Source: Phoenix dactylifera (Eukaryota > Streptophyta > Magnoliopsida > Arecales > Arecaceae). Taken from it: 64,000 nucleotides of DNA. A program made the position numbers and the translations under genes. Shown in pieces: positions 12,505 through 25,305 of this stretch. The DNA is taken from NCBI RefSeq assembly GCF_009389715.1, contig NC_052394.1, positions 20,772,899 through 20,836,898 on the forward strand. The letters are read 5' to 3'. Numbering within the stretch: the stretch's first letter is position 1; the number at the start of each line of letters is the position of its first letter. Under the pieces are notes generated by a model. The model was given only the letters and a program-made list of their open reading frames with translations, was not told the origin of the DNA and made no database searches.

Positions 12505-12789
12505 GTCTTTTAGTGCTGTGGTTAGGGTTTTTTTGTGGCTTCTATCTTGTTTCTTTCCCACCACCTATGTTAGTCAGAGAGGATGACATGAGAGTGGGTT
12601 GATAAACTCAATCCATCTGGCATGCTTGAGGAGGTAGCAGGGCCGATGCGGCGGAACTTCTCCAGGCAAATCAAGGTTTATTCTTGGGGAAGATGAAGAC
12701 AATTGAACAAGAAGGTTAGAGTAGTTCTATGGTTGTTTTCTTTGCCTATAAGTTCTAAGAGGGAGGTGGTGGTGGTGGTGGTGGTGGTG

Positions 12790-14284
12790 ATGGGAAGTAT
12801 GAGTTCTGAGAGCTCGAGGAAGAGCCTTTCCAAAGTTGATGAAGTTGAAGAAGATGGCGGGAATAGCTTGAGATATGGAGGGAGCTCGAGCAATAGCACC
12901 GTGGAGGAGAGCGAGCGGAAGGCAAGCTCGGGGGCTGTAAGGCAGTATGTCAGATCCAAGAACCCAAGGCTTCGGTGGACACCGGAACTCCACCTTTGTT
13001 TTGTTCATGCCGTCGAGAGACTCGGCGGCCAAGATCGTGAGTAGATCATCAGACATCTTTCAACATATTAGATGGGGAAAACAATTAGTTTTTCTTGTTC
13101 CAGTTCACCCTCTTTACATTAATTCTTTTGTTTGCCCCCTTTCGAGGTGCAGGAGCAACACCGAAGATGGTCCTTCAATTGATGAATGTTAAGGGCCTAA
13201 GCATAGCTCACGTCAAGAGTCATCTACAAGTAATTCTATCCACCCTTCTTACAAGAGAACTATTAAAGCTTATTTTGGAACTATTTCTTTTCCTGTAAAC
13301 TGAATTTTTGTTGCTTGGTGTTTGATGGACATCAGATGTACAGGAGCAAGAAGATCGATGAGTCAGGCCAAGGTATGCTAGCTTCTCAACATGAATCTTC
13401 AGGAGAACCCGATTAAGATTTTATAATTTGATTTGTTAAATCAATTATCCTATTTCTGGATATTTTCCCCTTATAATTGCAGTTATAGCGGATCCGAAGA
13501 GTGCGATGCAAGGAAGGGAGCAGCATATAAACAATCTTAGCCATCTTCCCATGCTACATAGTTTTCATCAATGGCCTATTCCCAACTCAAGGTCTACATG
13601 AGCCAATTGAAATACATGCACACACCTGATCATTAATCCTGATTTATAATTTATCTAACCACCCAACCGCAACTTCTTGCAAATCTTATCAGATTTGATG
13701 GCACTTCTTGGGCTAGCCATAGAAATTGGATGCACAATCAAGTCCTCAGCAGGGCCATGAGTTCCACAGTGGGACCAAGTTCTTATGGTTCCATAACCGA
13801 GATGTTCTTCAGAGGAAGTGACAGAAAGAGCAATCAGGATTTCCACACAAACAGCTCATCTTTGGATCATCGAGCTAGCCATGAACTCTACGAAGCAAGC
13901 AGGCTCCATGATTATAGATTAGGAACTACACACTATAGACCACAAGAGAGGGAAACCTACTTCATAACCCAAATACAAGAACGACCGGCGACAAATCCAC
14001 AAGGGCAGAGCTCTGTGAGATGGAAGGCTGATGATCATGGGCCCGATCTGAATCTCTCACTCAGCATTGGACCAAGGCAGGAGAAGAAACAAACGTGGGG
14101 GGAAGAAGAAGAAGAAGAAGAAGAAGAAGTGGATAGCAGCTTATCACTCTCCTTGTTTTCTCCTTCAAGGATAGAGAGATGTTCTGGGGATGTCGAGAAG
14201 GCCTCGAAGCATAACAGGTGGGAGGAAGAAGTTGGTAAGGGGAAAAATGCAAGGGCGACGAGTACTCTAGATCTGACCATATGA
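12790..14284 (+). CDS. GARP/G2-like MYB-type transcription factor with EAR motifs (MOF1 / At2g40260-like clade)
   Basis: There are five exons: 12790-13036, 13153-13229, 13336-13372, 13483-13591 and 13693-14284. They total 353 residues with consistent phases and gt/ag borders. Residues about 58-114 form the single MYB-like GARP DNA-binding domain: PRLRWTPELHLCFVHAVERL, ATPKMVLQLMNVKGLSIAHV and KSHLQMYRSKK. Two EAR-type repression motifs are visible, DLNLSLS at 275-281 and LDLTI at the extreme C-terminus, so the protein is probably a nuclear transcriptional repressor. Members of this clade act in inflorescence and floret development in rice. A GAA microsatellite near 14105-14128 encodes a poly-Glu run. 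I chose the ATG at 12790 because the upstream in-frame ATG at 12703 would add a poly-Val tract encoded by a microsatellite. Confidence 0.88.
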
Positions 14285-17200
14285 GTGCAATGTGGTGAGA
14301 TCCTGTGGTACTTGTCAAAAGGGTAAGGTAATGGCCAATACTTGCTCCTTCACTTCCTATTTTGTCCTCATTATGAGGCATTAGAACCTTATAGGACATT
14401 TTATGTTCCATCCATTAAAAAAAAAAAAAACATTTTATGTGCCTTTCTTGACACCTTTCTAATTTCCAACCCAAGAATCCCATAGAAGGTTAGGAGAATA
14501 AAATGGCTGGATGCACATGCTTGTTTGACTGCAAGTCTGCAACTTGGATATGACCTTTTTTATCATGTGAATGAATGATGTATTATAAATGTTGAAAAGG
14601 TTAGGCATCATTGACTGGATTACTGCTCCTTGGTCTCCTGGGTTTGCCTGCTAAGCTTTAAGAGTTGATAAAATAGCCAGCGGTACGTACTGTTCCAAGG
14701 CTTTGATCAAACATTTCCATGTGCACGAGGGACCACACATGAGACAACATATGTTCCTTTTCCTGTTAAGCCTCCCATTTTTCCAGACATGCATTTATGT
14801 CTTGGCTTTTTTAAAAAAAATAATAATTCCTAACCGTTTCTAGCAAAGCATTGGTTGATCATTTGCATCGCATTGTTTTTGGAACATGTGGATATAGGTT
14901 TTATATGAGTTGGTTATGGGGCTTGGTTGGGCTGCCCATGATGAGCTAGCCCAACCGAGATTATCGATCATTTAGATGAGAGAGAAAATAGATGGAAGAA
15001 AAGAAGAAACTATCGGTAGTTCTCTCTTTCTCTCTCTCTCTCTCATATGTGTTTTTTACACCATTCATGTCCAGACTCTTCTAGAAAAATTTTAGTGTTT
15101 TAGAAAGAGAAATGTGAAGGAACAACTCTCTTTCATTCTTTTCTTGCACCATAAGCATGAATTTTATGTTTTTCCATTGTGATTGAACACCCGACTTTGT
15201 ACATTTTAGGAGTGGATAAACATGTGGTTCAACCCCCACATCCTTAGAGTTCCACTTTTGTACTCTTTCGAGATAATTCTTGAAACTTGAAATTCTATTT
15301 AGCATTTTTTATGTTATCAATAAGCTTAATATTTTGTTGTTTTTAGTGAATGATTCCTAGATGTAGTTCAGCATTAACATTGTATATTTTCCCCTCTTCG
15401 CCAAAGTGGCAAAATATTTTTAATGATGGGCATGGAGGATGGTAAAGGAGATAGAAGATTAAAACTTGTGGCGATAAATTTGTTCGACCGTGTCCTTCCT
15501 ATTAAGGTGTAAAGGTTAGATTTCTAACAAACTACCGTGTCCATGAAACTTATGTGAGTTACAGAAAGAGTGATTTCATTTCCTCACGTTTTAAAAAGAA
15601 ATTATTACTTTACAGGACATTTTAATGTTTATATGTATATTATGCTTTTTCTTTTATTGCATATTCAAATCATAAATGATTTAATTTGAACTAGTATTTT
15701 GTTAAGCATGGAATTTTCTGCAATTAAAAAATGATAATGTTTTCTAGATTCAATGTCTTTATAAGACATATATGGCCTATAGAGCCTGTTCCTTTGCTTT
15801 TGTATGGAAAAAAAAGGTTTAGATTTTACTCTCTAGTTGGGTTTGTGGCCAGAATAATGGACCCTAGCTAGTTATTTTTCACATACGGTAGTTGCGGAAG
15901 CATGTCTATTGCCAACTTTAACTACTTGGGAGTTGGGTAATCATTGGTCAAGAACTTGATTACATGATTGAGTAATCTAAATACATGATTTTGCAAGAGA
16001 GCTTATTTTGCCTCCCAGCACTTTTTAAAAGACTAAAAGGGTCTCCATTTAGTCTAGCTCCTTTCTTCCCCATTGGTCGGGTCATTCTCTAAGTTAGTCC
16101 CCAAGGCCTTGAGTTGCTCGCTCCAATGATAGAAATCTTTCACATCCAATTCATGTCTTATTCATTCTTATTCATGAAACAACAATGAATGCATATCAAT
16201 GATTGATTTACCGTTAGTATCTTTGAGTTGTGCCTACTTCAATCCCTGCTGTGTTTTTTTTTTTGGTCAAAACGGATCCCTGCTGTGTTTGCAAACACTG
16301 CATGCAGATATATCAACTGTTTGACATCTTTATTTTGTTACGAGACATCCTTATTTTCCTTTCTTTTTTTTTTTGGAGAGGATTTGTCTTCCATTCGGAA
16401 CATCTAGCATAGATTTCAAATTTTTAGCAAAATTTCAATATTCTCAACATGTTAAAGCATTTCCCAGGTGTTGAACATGCCATTATGCCCTTAATAAGAT
16501 CTATTTCCTTGATTACCTGTACTTTTAGCTATCTTTGTAAATACTGAATTGATGAGTTTTGCTATTAAGTGAGGTCTGACCCTTGTTTCCTAACAGGTTT
16601 AGACCCCCTTACACCTTTTTCTAATCAGTTAAATGAATTCTGCGTGGGTTTTCCTTTCCTTTTCCTCAATAGTTTTACCTTAAAAGTTACATGCAAGGAA
16701 TAATTGAAGGGATCAAGAAGTCCCCTAATTTTTAGACTGATACAAATATCTTTGTGCCAGGTAACTTAAAGTTTTAATAGATCTAGTTCCTATTATCTAA
16801 ATATGACCCATACAGCAGCCAGCACATGGCTTTAAATGGATGTGTAGGAGACTAGCTCCATCTGCAGTTCAATTGGTCGATATCTCTCTTTTTTATTTTT
16901 TATTTTTTTGCAAGCTATTTCAAGCACTTGCATGTTTATGATGCATATGCAAGTTCAAACATATGTTTACTGGCACAAAAGAGTCTATTGTATGTCTTCA
17001 TGTTTGAGTGCGTATAATTCAATTGGCCTTTTTATTTATTCTTAAACTTCATAGATTGTGATGTCAACCTTTGGCTTAGTATATTGAATCTCAAAGGCTA
17101 GCATACACTTAAATGATTATGCCCATCCAAGTCAAAGTAATTAACTTTTGAAGGTTTCACCACATTAGTCTAATTATATGGGAATATGATTGCTATATTG

Positions 17201-17546
17201 AGTAAAATATTTTTGGCGTGACTGGAATACGAGTTGACCATATCCAATATAATAAACCAATGTCTAATTATACCATCATTCTAATTGTCCTCGGAAAGAA
17301 ATAATAAGCAATGATTAAATGACCCATATGCGCATCATTGTCAAATTAGAGTTGAATATGAACGGTTAGTTGCTTCTCTTGGTACTTCTTCTTACTTTTG
17401 TTCGGCCGAAATATCTTTCTTTTGAGAGAACTGGCTGAAATATCTTGGTCACGGTTGGAACAGACTGAGGGCATCTTTCTCCATGTAAAGAAAAAAAGAA
17501 GACCTTATTCCAGGAGAGGCATACCTATACTTGGTTTGTTCGAACT
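14285..17546. other. Intergenic region between the GARP gene and the GDSL pseudogene
   Basis: Nothing gene-like is visible. The first few hundred bases are the likely 3' UTR of the GARP gene. A CT-rich run lies near 15020-15045. The rest is AT-rich sequence with short ORFs lacking recognisable motifs. Confidence 0.5.
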
Positions 17547-20500
17547 TTACTTCTGAAATTCTGGCATCACGGTTTTTATGAGTTGGTCGGCAAAAGCTTG
17601 GTATGTTGCCTGTGATGGATGGACGGAATCCCAAAACATAACTCTGTCGGGAAATGGGCAAACTGGAACAGCAAAGTTGCACAATGGTCCCATCTCTATA
17701 AAACCAGTTCCACAGCAGCCCAAGTTTGTGGCAATAAAATCTATTTTGAAACACAAAAATTTTAATGTCAGAAGGATCATTCGGTGATAAAGAATTAAGA
17801 AAAAGACAGATGTAAGTTATTTGGTTACTTGAATTTCATGGCAATAGAACCTAATTCAACGTTTCAATAAAGCCATGGTTCAGTTTCCTATGCGACACAT
17901 TAATTTCTAGGGTTCTTACAGAGGTTACTGGTGTTGCACTCGTGTATTTTTGTACTTTTATTTACACACTCTTCATTACAACCGGTTATAGTTATTTACA
18001 TCAGACGACGTAAAAGTAACCAAAATGGCATCTAAATTGTCAATATTTTTATCTTATATTGTGCTATTGAGAATTTTCTTGCACCCATGCCGTATGGTTG
18101 CTGCATTAAATTCCTATCAGTTAGAAACTACTGGCATTCATTGCATAAGATGCAAAATAAATTATAACAAAGATACAAAATGAGATTTCAATTTTCAGAG
18201 GTGGTTTTTTCATCATTGTTCTCCCAAGTTAAGACAGTTTGTTACTATAAAGAATGTAGTGTGACTGAAGTACTAACATAACATTGTTATTTTGGTCTTT
18301 TTGTATGACATAGTTCTGAATATAGATTGAATTGTATGTCATGACATGCGCATCCTAGTTTTGCATAAAAGGAGTCATTGGCTGCTAGCTAGCTTGCATA
18401 TATAGTTGCACTTGCCATACATGATACATCAGTCCCATATTAAGTATATCTATGTCATGCACGCAACCATGCGGCATGAAATTGCTGCCACTTGGACTTA
18501 AAAGCACTCCAATTGATTACACTTTTATGTCATGCTAGGAAAGATGAAGCAATAATGCAAGGAAAGGTAAGTAATACACTAATCAAGTCCTTATGATTTT
18601 ACCATAAGGAACTGCTCCTATTCTTTTTGGCTATTTTATAAGAGCACGTATTAACTTCAGTACATGGCCACACCATGCGGGCCTATCACGATGTCGTTTC
18701 TGCGTTGGAGGGTACAAAGAATCCAAACTGGCTTCTTGTCAATGCTATTTTACGAAATCAAGTGATACAATAGTACCATGCAGAACATTAGTGACAACTA
18801 CAAGTTCTGGTTATGGACATATTGGTTTCATAATCCACAGTACCAACAGTTTGCATTTCAGAAATCAGAACAATCTTGAATTCTTTTTCACTCTGAAATT
18901 AGAAAAATTTTTGGCACCTTCCAAAATTAACTGGGATATGGAAACTTCCAATAGCAAGAAATGTATATAACTACAAGATAGAGTAAGTAAACCTGATAAG
19001 ACTTCTATCTACATAAACCCAATATAATCAGCGAACAACTAGAATCATTGTAATTCATGGATGGATTTAGGTCCCAGAATGAGACCTCAATTCTTGGAGT
19101 ATGAATCTAGAAAGTCCAACCAACCTAGCCAAAGATAACCAGAAATAGAACCGGCCCAACATGAACAATGATGAGCCATGGACTAATTTGTAGTATTAGT
19201 GTCGTTTTTTTGTTTTTGGATTGAATTTGTAGTATTAGTGTTGGGCAGGTTCCATAATATACATTTCTTGTTTCTCTTGCTCCAGCTGCAACTTAACTGA
19301 TTGGGATTTATTTTACTCAAAAGTATGTATGAAGCCCCTAACATACTAGTATATGGCAAAGCTTCACCATGGACGAAGGCTCAAGTAGTTCGTGTTCCAA
19401 TGTCTAAAAGTACATGTATTCAATTAATTTGAGCCGGCCATATTGGACCCGCTATTCCCTGCCTATACGTACGTGGTCAAAGTTTTCAGAAAATGTGTCC
19501 AAACTGAACATTCTAAGGGAATAAACTCGCAAACAAGGATGTATAGATTTCGACTTAATTATGAAAAAGCCTGTTTCGTTAACCCACAACTGTGTACGGT
19601 AAGTTGGTGCAAAAGCCTAGAAACAAGAAAATACGAACGTGGATAATAATAGACAACTGAAGGAGGAGGAAAAGAATAAAACAATATTCTGAAGCTGAGA
19701 ACGGAGGAAACTGTGGTAACGAGCGACAGTGAAGGTCAGTCTTCTGGCTGAAAGTATGTAGTGGTTCATCATCATGTCATTAGATCCAGTGGCAATAAGA
19801 AACACCACATCTCTTATTATCCTAGTTGCCTCCTCGTTCCCTACAGCCGCTCGTAGATTTTGGATGTACGCTGCAAAGTTCGCTACCTGTTTCCGGATGG
19901 TCGTCGCGCCCAACGTCATTGCGGTGAGGTCGTCCAATCCAGACCCCAGCTAACACCCGTGGCTAGGTCGGCAACGGTGAGATTTGGGTCGGAGTGGGAT
20001 GGGAGGACATACTTGAGGCCTAATTAAGGAGGACACGAGGAAGTCGATATTGATGAGCTTGCCATTGGTGAACCTTCCCGTCGGGAGGTGGCTTAAAAAG
20101 TGTGAGGATCCATGCGGGCGTGTGTTTAGTCCCACATCGGTTATTCGCTGGGTAGATCTTGGGTACTTATACAGGATCAAGGAACCCAAACAATATCTTC
20201 CGATTAGCCATTTTGGGTGAGGTCCTGGGTTGTTATAAATGGTGTCAGAGCGGACCCGGTCCATAACTTATGTGGACTAGGAGACACTGCAGCACGAATC
20301 CATTCGGGTTGACCACGGACCGATCGTGGTGTTTGTGATTAGATTTGAATGGATTTGAACCCTTAGCCTGACGAGGACGTCAGGGCTTGAACGGGGGGAG
20401 TATGTGAGGATCCGTGCGGGCGTGTGTTTAATCCCACATCGGTTATTCGCTGGGTAGATCTTGGGTACTTATACAGAATCAAGGAACCCAAACAATACCT

Positions 20501-20725
20501 TCCGACTAGCCATTTTGGGTGAGGTCCTGGGTTGTTACAGGAAGCCATGGCCATAGGATCCATGATGAGCTCGGACGAGAGTCTGAGAGGTGGTTGTTCT
20601 TGCCAGCGTCCAGCGTGGAGTCACCGAAGGCGGAGACGGCCAAGATATTCTTCGAGGGCTCCATTGCAGCAACGGGGGTGGATGAGAGAGAGGAGGAAGG
20701 AGATGGCGAGCTTTCTGTTTGCCAT
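17547..20725 (-). pseudogene. Degenerate GDSL esterase/lipase gene, interrupted by a TRIM element
   Basis: Reading on the minus strand, an ATG at 20725 opens a signal-peptide-like MANRKLAISFLLSLI, but the catalytic block I (AFGDSTLDAG) is in another frame. A TRIM insertion (20101-20539) then breaks the exon. HLPTGRFTNGKLIN follows at about 20090. DPNLTVADLATGVS and GLDDLTAMTLGATTIRKQV come in two further frames, so at least three frameshifts are needed. Block III-like ATGSNDMMMN lies near 19790. The last exon (17547 to about 17744) keeps GCCGTGFIEMGPLCN and the catalytic Asp/His context WDSVHPSQATY. I could not find the exon carrying the GLPPIGC-type block between 17.75 and 19.67 kb. Intact relatives are secreted serine esterases of about 350 residues. 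Confidence 0.85.
20101..20539 (+). mobile_element. TRIM (terminal-repeat retrotransposon in miniature), 439 bp, complete
   Basis: Two 137-bp LTRs, 20101-20237 and 20403-20539, start TGTGAGGATCC and end TTGTTATA or TTGTTACA. By eye they differ at six positions. Just inside the left LTR, TGGTGTCAGAGC at 20240-20251 is one base from the classic initiator-Met tRNA primer-binding site. A purine-rich GAACGGGGGGAGTA precedes the right LTR, as a polypurine tract would. There is no coding capacity, so it depends on proteins from other retroelements. It sits inside exon 1 of the GDSL pseudogene. Flanking pentamers AAAAG and GGAAG match at only three positions, so the target duplication is decayed or absent. 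Confidence 0.9.
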
Positions 20726-21209
20726 AGCTTTTGTTGGTGGCACTGGTGCAATCTCTTGTTTAACGTCTTCTTGGCATTAGGGTGGTATATATTTGTAGGG
20801 AGAGGTAACCGACGAGAGAACACACTCTGTGGAGTGGGACTCTAATGCTAGAAGTTTGAATCGATTTAGAGTTGTGGAGCTACGTTGCGGTTGCATGGGG
20901 CTAGCTTTAAAAATATCCGTGATGTTCTAGGTGGAATAACTTGAATCGTTGGAGGTGTGTCTCTCCAATTTGCGTTGCTGATGGGCAAGAGAACAATGTT
21001 TGGGACAGCCGGTCCACATAAAATAAGAAGATGAACGGGTTTAAAGTGCGACACGTTGGATCCTGTAAGGTATCTCCAATATTTGCGTACGACTTTACTT
21101 CTTTGTAATCAGTTTGATCAGATCATAAATGCGATCCTTCTAATGTAGCCGACTCAATCCATAATTTGCCGCTGCTTAAGTTTCTTGGTCTTTGGATGAC
21201 ACTTTGAAG

Positions 21210-21640
21210 CTTTAAGCAATACGGAGGAGTAGGATTTGTGATAAAAAACTACTATGAGACTGGTTGTGGGCCTGCGGCGGGAGGTTGGCATACCCTCGGC
21301 TTGACTGTCATTCAGGCGGAGCTTCGGATAGCGTGTGAGGGCATCTCCTATGCGAAGAGGATACTTGATGTAGATAAGATATACCTCGAGGGGGACTCCT
21401 TTACGGTTATCGATTGGATTCGGGAAGTGGATCGATATGGAGACGGTCACCCATTGATTTGGAAGACTCGCAGACTAGTCAGAAAAATAGTTTTCTTCTA
21501 GACAGCACGTGTATCGAGATGCGAACATAGCTGCAGACTAGGTTATCTCCTACGTGCTCGACACTCCGAAGAGGTTATTTGGACTAGTGCCGTTGAGATT
21601 CCTTTTTTCTTGTATTATTTTATTTTTTTGACTTAGCATG
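21210..21640 (+). pseudogene. LINE-type RNase H domain remnant
   Basis: The frame starting near 21211 reads QYGGVGFVIKNYYETG, then VIQAELRIACEGISYAKRIL and IYLEGDSFTVIDWIRE. This is the plant RNase H-like (RVT_3) domain found at the 3' end of non-LTR retrotransposons. The acidic residues of the AEL and EGDS motifs are kept. After a stop at 21501, another frame continues with YREANIAADWV-like sequence (the usual VxREAN...ADW motif). No reverse transcriptase precedes it, so this is a 5'-truncated dead copy. Confidence 0.7.
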
Positions 21641-23751
21641 CTGTACCTACGTAAGAGCTATATGAATGCCGTTTTAGGCTCCCCTTCCTTGGGTAGATTA
21701 CCTCGCACTTCTCAGATGGATAAGGCCTGTAATGGGCTGTTTTAGGCTCCCCTTACATTTTTCAGCTTTCCAGGAGCCACACTTGGATCCCTTGGCTGTG
21801 AGCGCTGATTATAGGTTGTAGCTGGACTCGAAAATCACAAGAAGGGGTGCGCGACAGCTGAGATGGGCCAAACGGGCTTTTTCATGCTAAACATTTCTTT
21901 TTTGGATTCTTGCACCAAGGTCGTGTCCCAGCCCAACTACATGCGGGCCCGGTTTGTTGGGCTATCATTTGACCGGCCGCGCCCGGTATCAACTTACTAA
22001 TCAAGAAATCATGACTTGCGAACTAGAATTTTGCAGGTGCGATGTACATATTTTTCTAATAATTGGGAGCATTTGATGAACGATGGTTATGATGACAATT
22101 ATAGGGCGTCCTAGATGAATGGCAGGGATGAGCAATGAACCGAGATCTTGAGAGCTAAGTAGGGTGACCAAGAATGGAATTGTGCCAGCCTCGGCAATGA
22201 TCTGCCGGTTGCCTACCTATGCTGGTCTTTGCTAGCAACCATATTTTGCAAGCTGCGCCATTGAATATCCAATGAACTTGTTTCCAGTTTTCCAGACCAA
22301 GAACTCTGCAGTCATCCAGGCAGCCTCTGTTACTGCTCTTGTAGCTAAGATGTGATCGATGGCATGTGTCGTGGCCAATGAATTTCTATAGTCATTACTA
22401 TTACAATTCTCTCGATCCCAAAACGACGAAGGGACATTATTCTCCTTGCACCATTCATTAATTAAGCTCTTGAGTGCGTATTATGGTATTAGGGCCATGT
22501 GAATTAGCTTTTTTGCCACTTTTGGGCAGGTATGATGGCTAGAATTGATGATGAAGTGGTCGCACTTCGGTCACAGATGTGTTGAGAATCATTGCTTATC
22601 CTACTTGTACTAGAATTTTTTTCCTAGTTTATCTTTATTTTCTATTCTAATATTAGTTGGAACAAGATATCTTTTAGTCTCGAGATATTGCGGTGTGCTA
22701 TAACACCGTCTCAAGTAGAGTTACTTACCTATGCTTGCAACTGTGACCGGAGGTTCGTACCAAAAATATTGAGAGTGTGGGTTGCACTTCAAACAAAATT
22801 GTTTACCCTAAGTGTAATGCATGAAGAGAAAAGGATTAATATATAGAAATAAATTTTTTCCGTCTTGATTTGATTATAATTTTATGAATTGTATGTTGTC
22901 ATGTTTATTCTTGTTGAATAATTACATGTGCTTATATATTATTTTACATGCATTTATGCCTAAATTTAATTATACGTCATACATAATTGCGCTCATTTAA
23001 TACTTTGTATTACGGGTCAGGAAAGATAAATGACCATCAAAATATGGTTAACATTCTGTAATCATTAAATGGCATGCAGAATAAGTGCCAAACGATAACT
23101 TTGTAGGTGGATACCTGCCATTTGATTCCATATAATCTAAATTGATAATAAACAATTTTATTTTAGAATTATAATAAATTGACACAAACAAACCAACAGT
23201 AGTAGAAGCACCCATATCGTACAACCATAAACAATTCAATTGATCACTTAAAGTTTCGAATATGCAACATTTTACCCACATTTCCTCAAGGAAAAAAATA
23301 AATAATATGCAACATTTTACAACAAACATAAAGGTGGCCATATAGGTCCAAAGGAGCGAATGCAACTCTAAGTAGAGCCTCAAAGTTTCTTGATGAAAAT
23401 ATTTTTTTTGATGTAAAAGGGAGGCAAAAGGAACTACCCGGCTTTTATTGAAGATTAATCGTATTTACAACAGAAATGAGGAGCAGAGATGAGTTATATT
23501 GTCAAGAGAAGAGAGGAACAAATGCGTGAAAAAGAAGCTAAATGATTCCAAACTAAGTGTCTGATAATCAGGATAAGGAATGTTAATGCTCGTAAGAAGA
23601 AGCAGTGGAGGAAAGAACCTTATCTAGATCAACAAATAGAAGCATTCATTGCCTGAAAGTTCTAAAAAAATTTACAAAGATTTTTTAAAAAAAAGTACCA
23701 GAATCCAGAATAGCCACAAGCTCCAAATTTTGCAGAAGCTTGAAGAAAATG
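21641..23751. other. Intergenic region downstream of bZIP-like gene A
   Basis: No gene is supported. The sequence is AT-rich, with an especially AT-rich stretch at 22800-23000. The final 100 bases or so before 23752 are the probable 3' UTR of the minus-strand bZIP-like gene. Confidence 0.5.
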
Positions 23752-25298
23752 TTAGTAGTGATAAAGCTGTCTTGTGGACCCAGTTGGAAGGCTTAGAGAG
23801 GCTTGCTGTAACTGCCGCATCAGAATCTCCTGTTGTATTCTGTAGAGCTCTTTCAATTGCTCCACTTCTTGTGTCAATGTCTCCCGTTTAGCTACGAAAC
23901 CATCCATTTCTTGTGGTTAGATCTAAGTTAGAATGTATGCATGCGAGTTTCATATGATTCATCATATTTACCTTCTTTGTTATGGCTGTCACAGACAAGA
24001 TTGGTCAATTTCCTTTGAAGTTCGTTGTTATCCGTCTCTAGTTCTGTCCGTCGATGAGCATAGTAGGCAACCATACCACCAACTAGCTCAACATTCCTCT
24101 GCAAATCCAAACAATATTTGTTTGTAAAGTTAGATCCCTAGCCATGGATTATAATTGGTCTTTTCACATGTGCATGTTGTTGAGAACATTTTATTACACA
24201 TAATATAGAAATCTGAAAGATTTCATGATAATACTGTATGCAGTGCACCATTTAATTGGTGATGTTATCTAGTCTGTTAATCTTCTCGTGAACAGCAAAA
24301 TGAGGAATACATTTTCAAACTAATCGGGTTCGGGTTAAATGTATGAAACATGCACAAGTACAATATTTGCATGAGTTAAGATTATATTGCCAATGAATGC
24401 CATGATCCATTTTGTACAAACTTCTCCATGATAATCAATATTTTTTTAAGTATTGCTAATTAAAAAAACATTTATTGAATATTACAACCACTTGCATTGG
24501 AGGAAATGAAAAAAAAAGTTTCCGTTGTCTAATAAAAAATACTAAGAACACCTTAATATTAAGGCATTGCATTTAGTACCAGTTATGATCTAATGACAAC
24601 ACACCATCCAACTGAATTATGCGTCATTGCTACGAGTAACAAAGCTACGAATTAGTGGCAAATAAAAACAAAATAATATATTATTTGCCACAAGATCTCT
24701 TTCCACTTAAATAATTAAATCCAATTAAATAAATTATAATTTATTACATAAGTTTGCATGTATAGGTATAACGAACTCATCTAGTGTACGTTTTGCATGA
24801 CTGCTCTCACCTTCAGCCCTTGAAGCTGGTCCTCGAGGTCAAACTTCTTCAGTTCCCTCCTAAGCCAGGATCGCTTGCAGGAGTCCCTGTTGTTTTTAAG
24901 CCTATGGAACCAAACACGGATGAGTCTACGATCTCAATGCAAAAGCTTTCTTTTTTCTCGTAGAAAACAACGTAGAAAGGAAAATGAAGCGCTAATAGAT
25001 TAAAGAAAAGAATAGCTCCAAGTATTCTTTCTTAAGCTCACTTTTTCAGCTTCCTGGGGTCGAGAGGCTGTTCCGATGAACGGGAACTGGAAGCCTGACT
25101 TTCATGATCACCCGCCGCGTTGCTTTCCTCTGTCCTTTGTGTTCTCTTTCCCTTCCACCATGTCCTGCTCCGGTTTGGCCCTTCGCCGGGCCGCCGGAGC
25201 TTCTTGTTCAGTTCTTCCAGTTGCATCAGCAACCTTTTCCTCCTTGGATCAACTGAGCTCTGTTCAGGTCGGAAGGACTGCTCTAGTTGTTCCATCAT
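23752..25298 (-). CDS. Atypical bZIP-like protein, gene A of a tandem pair
   Basis: Four exons are read on the minus strand: 25298-25042, 24901-24811, 24098-23972 and 23891-23752, giving 204 residues. A short N-terminal helical region (KRLLMQLEELNKKL) is followed by LDPRKLKK and the basic region LKNNRDSCKRSWLRRELKKF. It aligns with the plant bZIP pattern N-x7-R-x9-L: the Asn and first Leu are in register, but the invariant Arg is Trp (codon TGG). Zipper heptad positions are L, L, V, Y, L, L, with Gly-Gly in the third heptad. The C-terminal helix ETLTQEVEQLKELYRIQQE resembles group E bZIPs (bZIP34/61). Gene B, 4.2 kb upstream, has the same 91- and 127-nt internal exons. A leader exon may add Met-Ala-Gly through a split ATG. 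It is likely nuclear, with DNA binding doubtful. Confidence 0.8.
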
Positions 25299-25305
25299 TC
25301 CGGCC

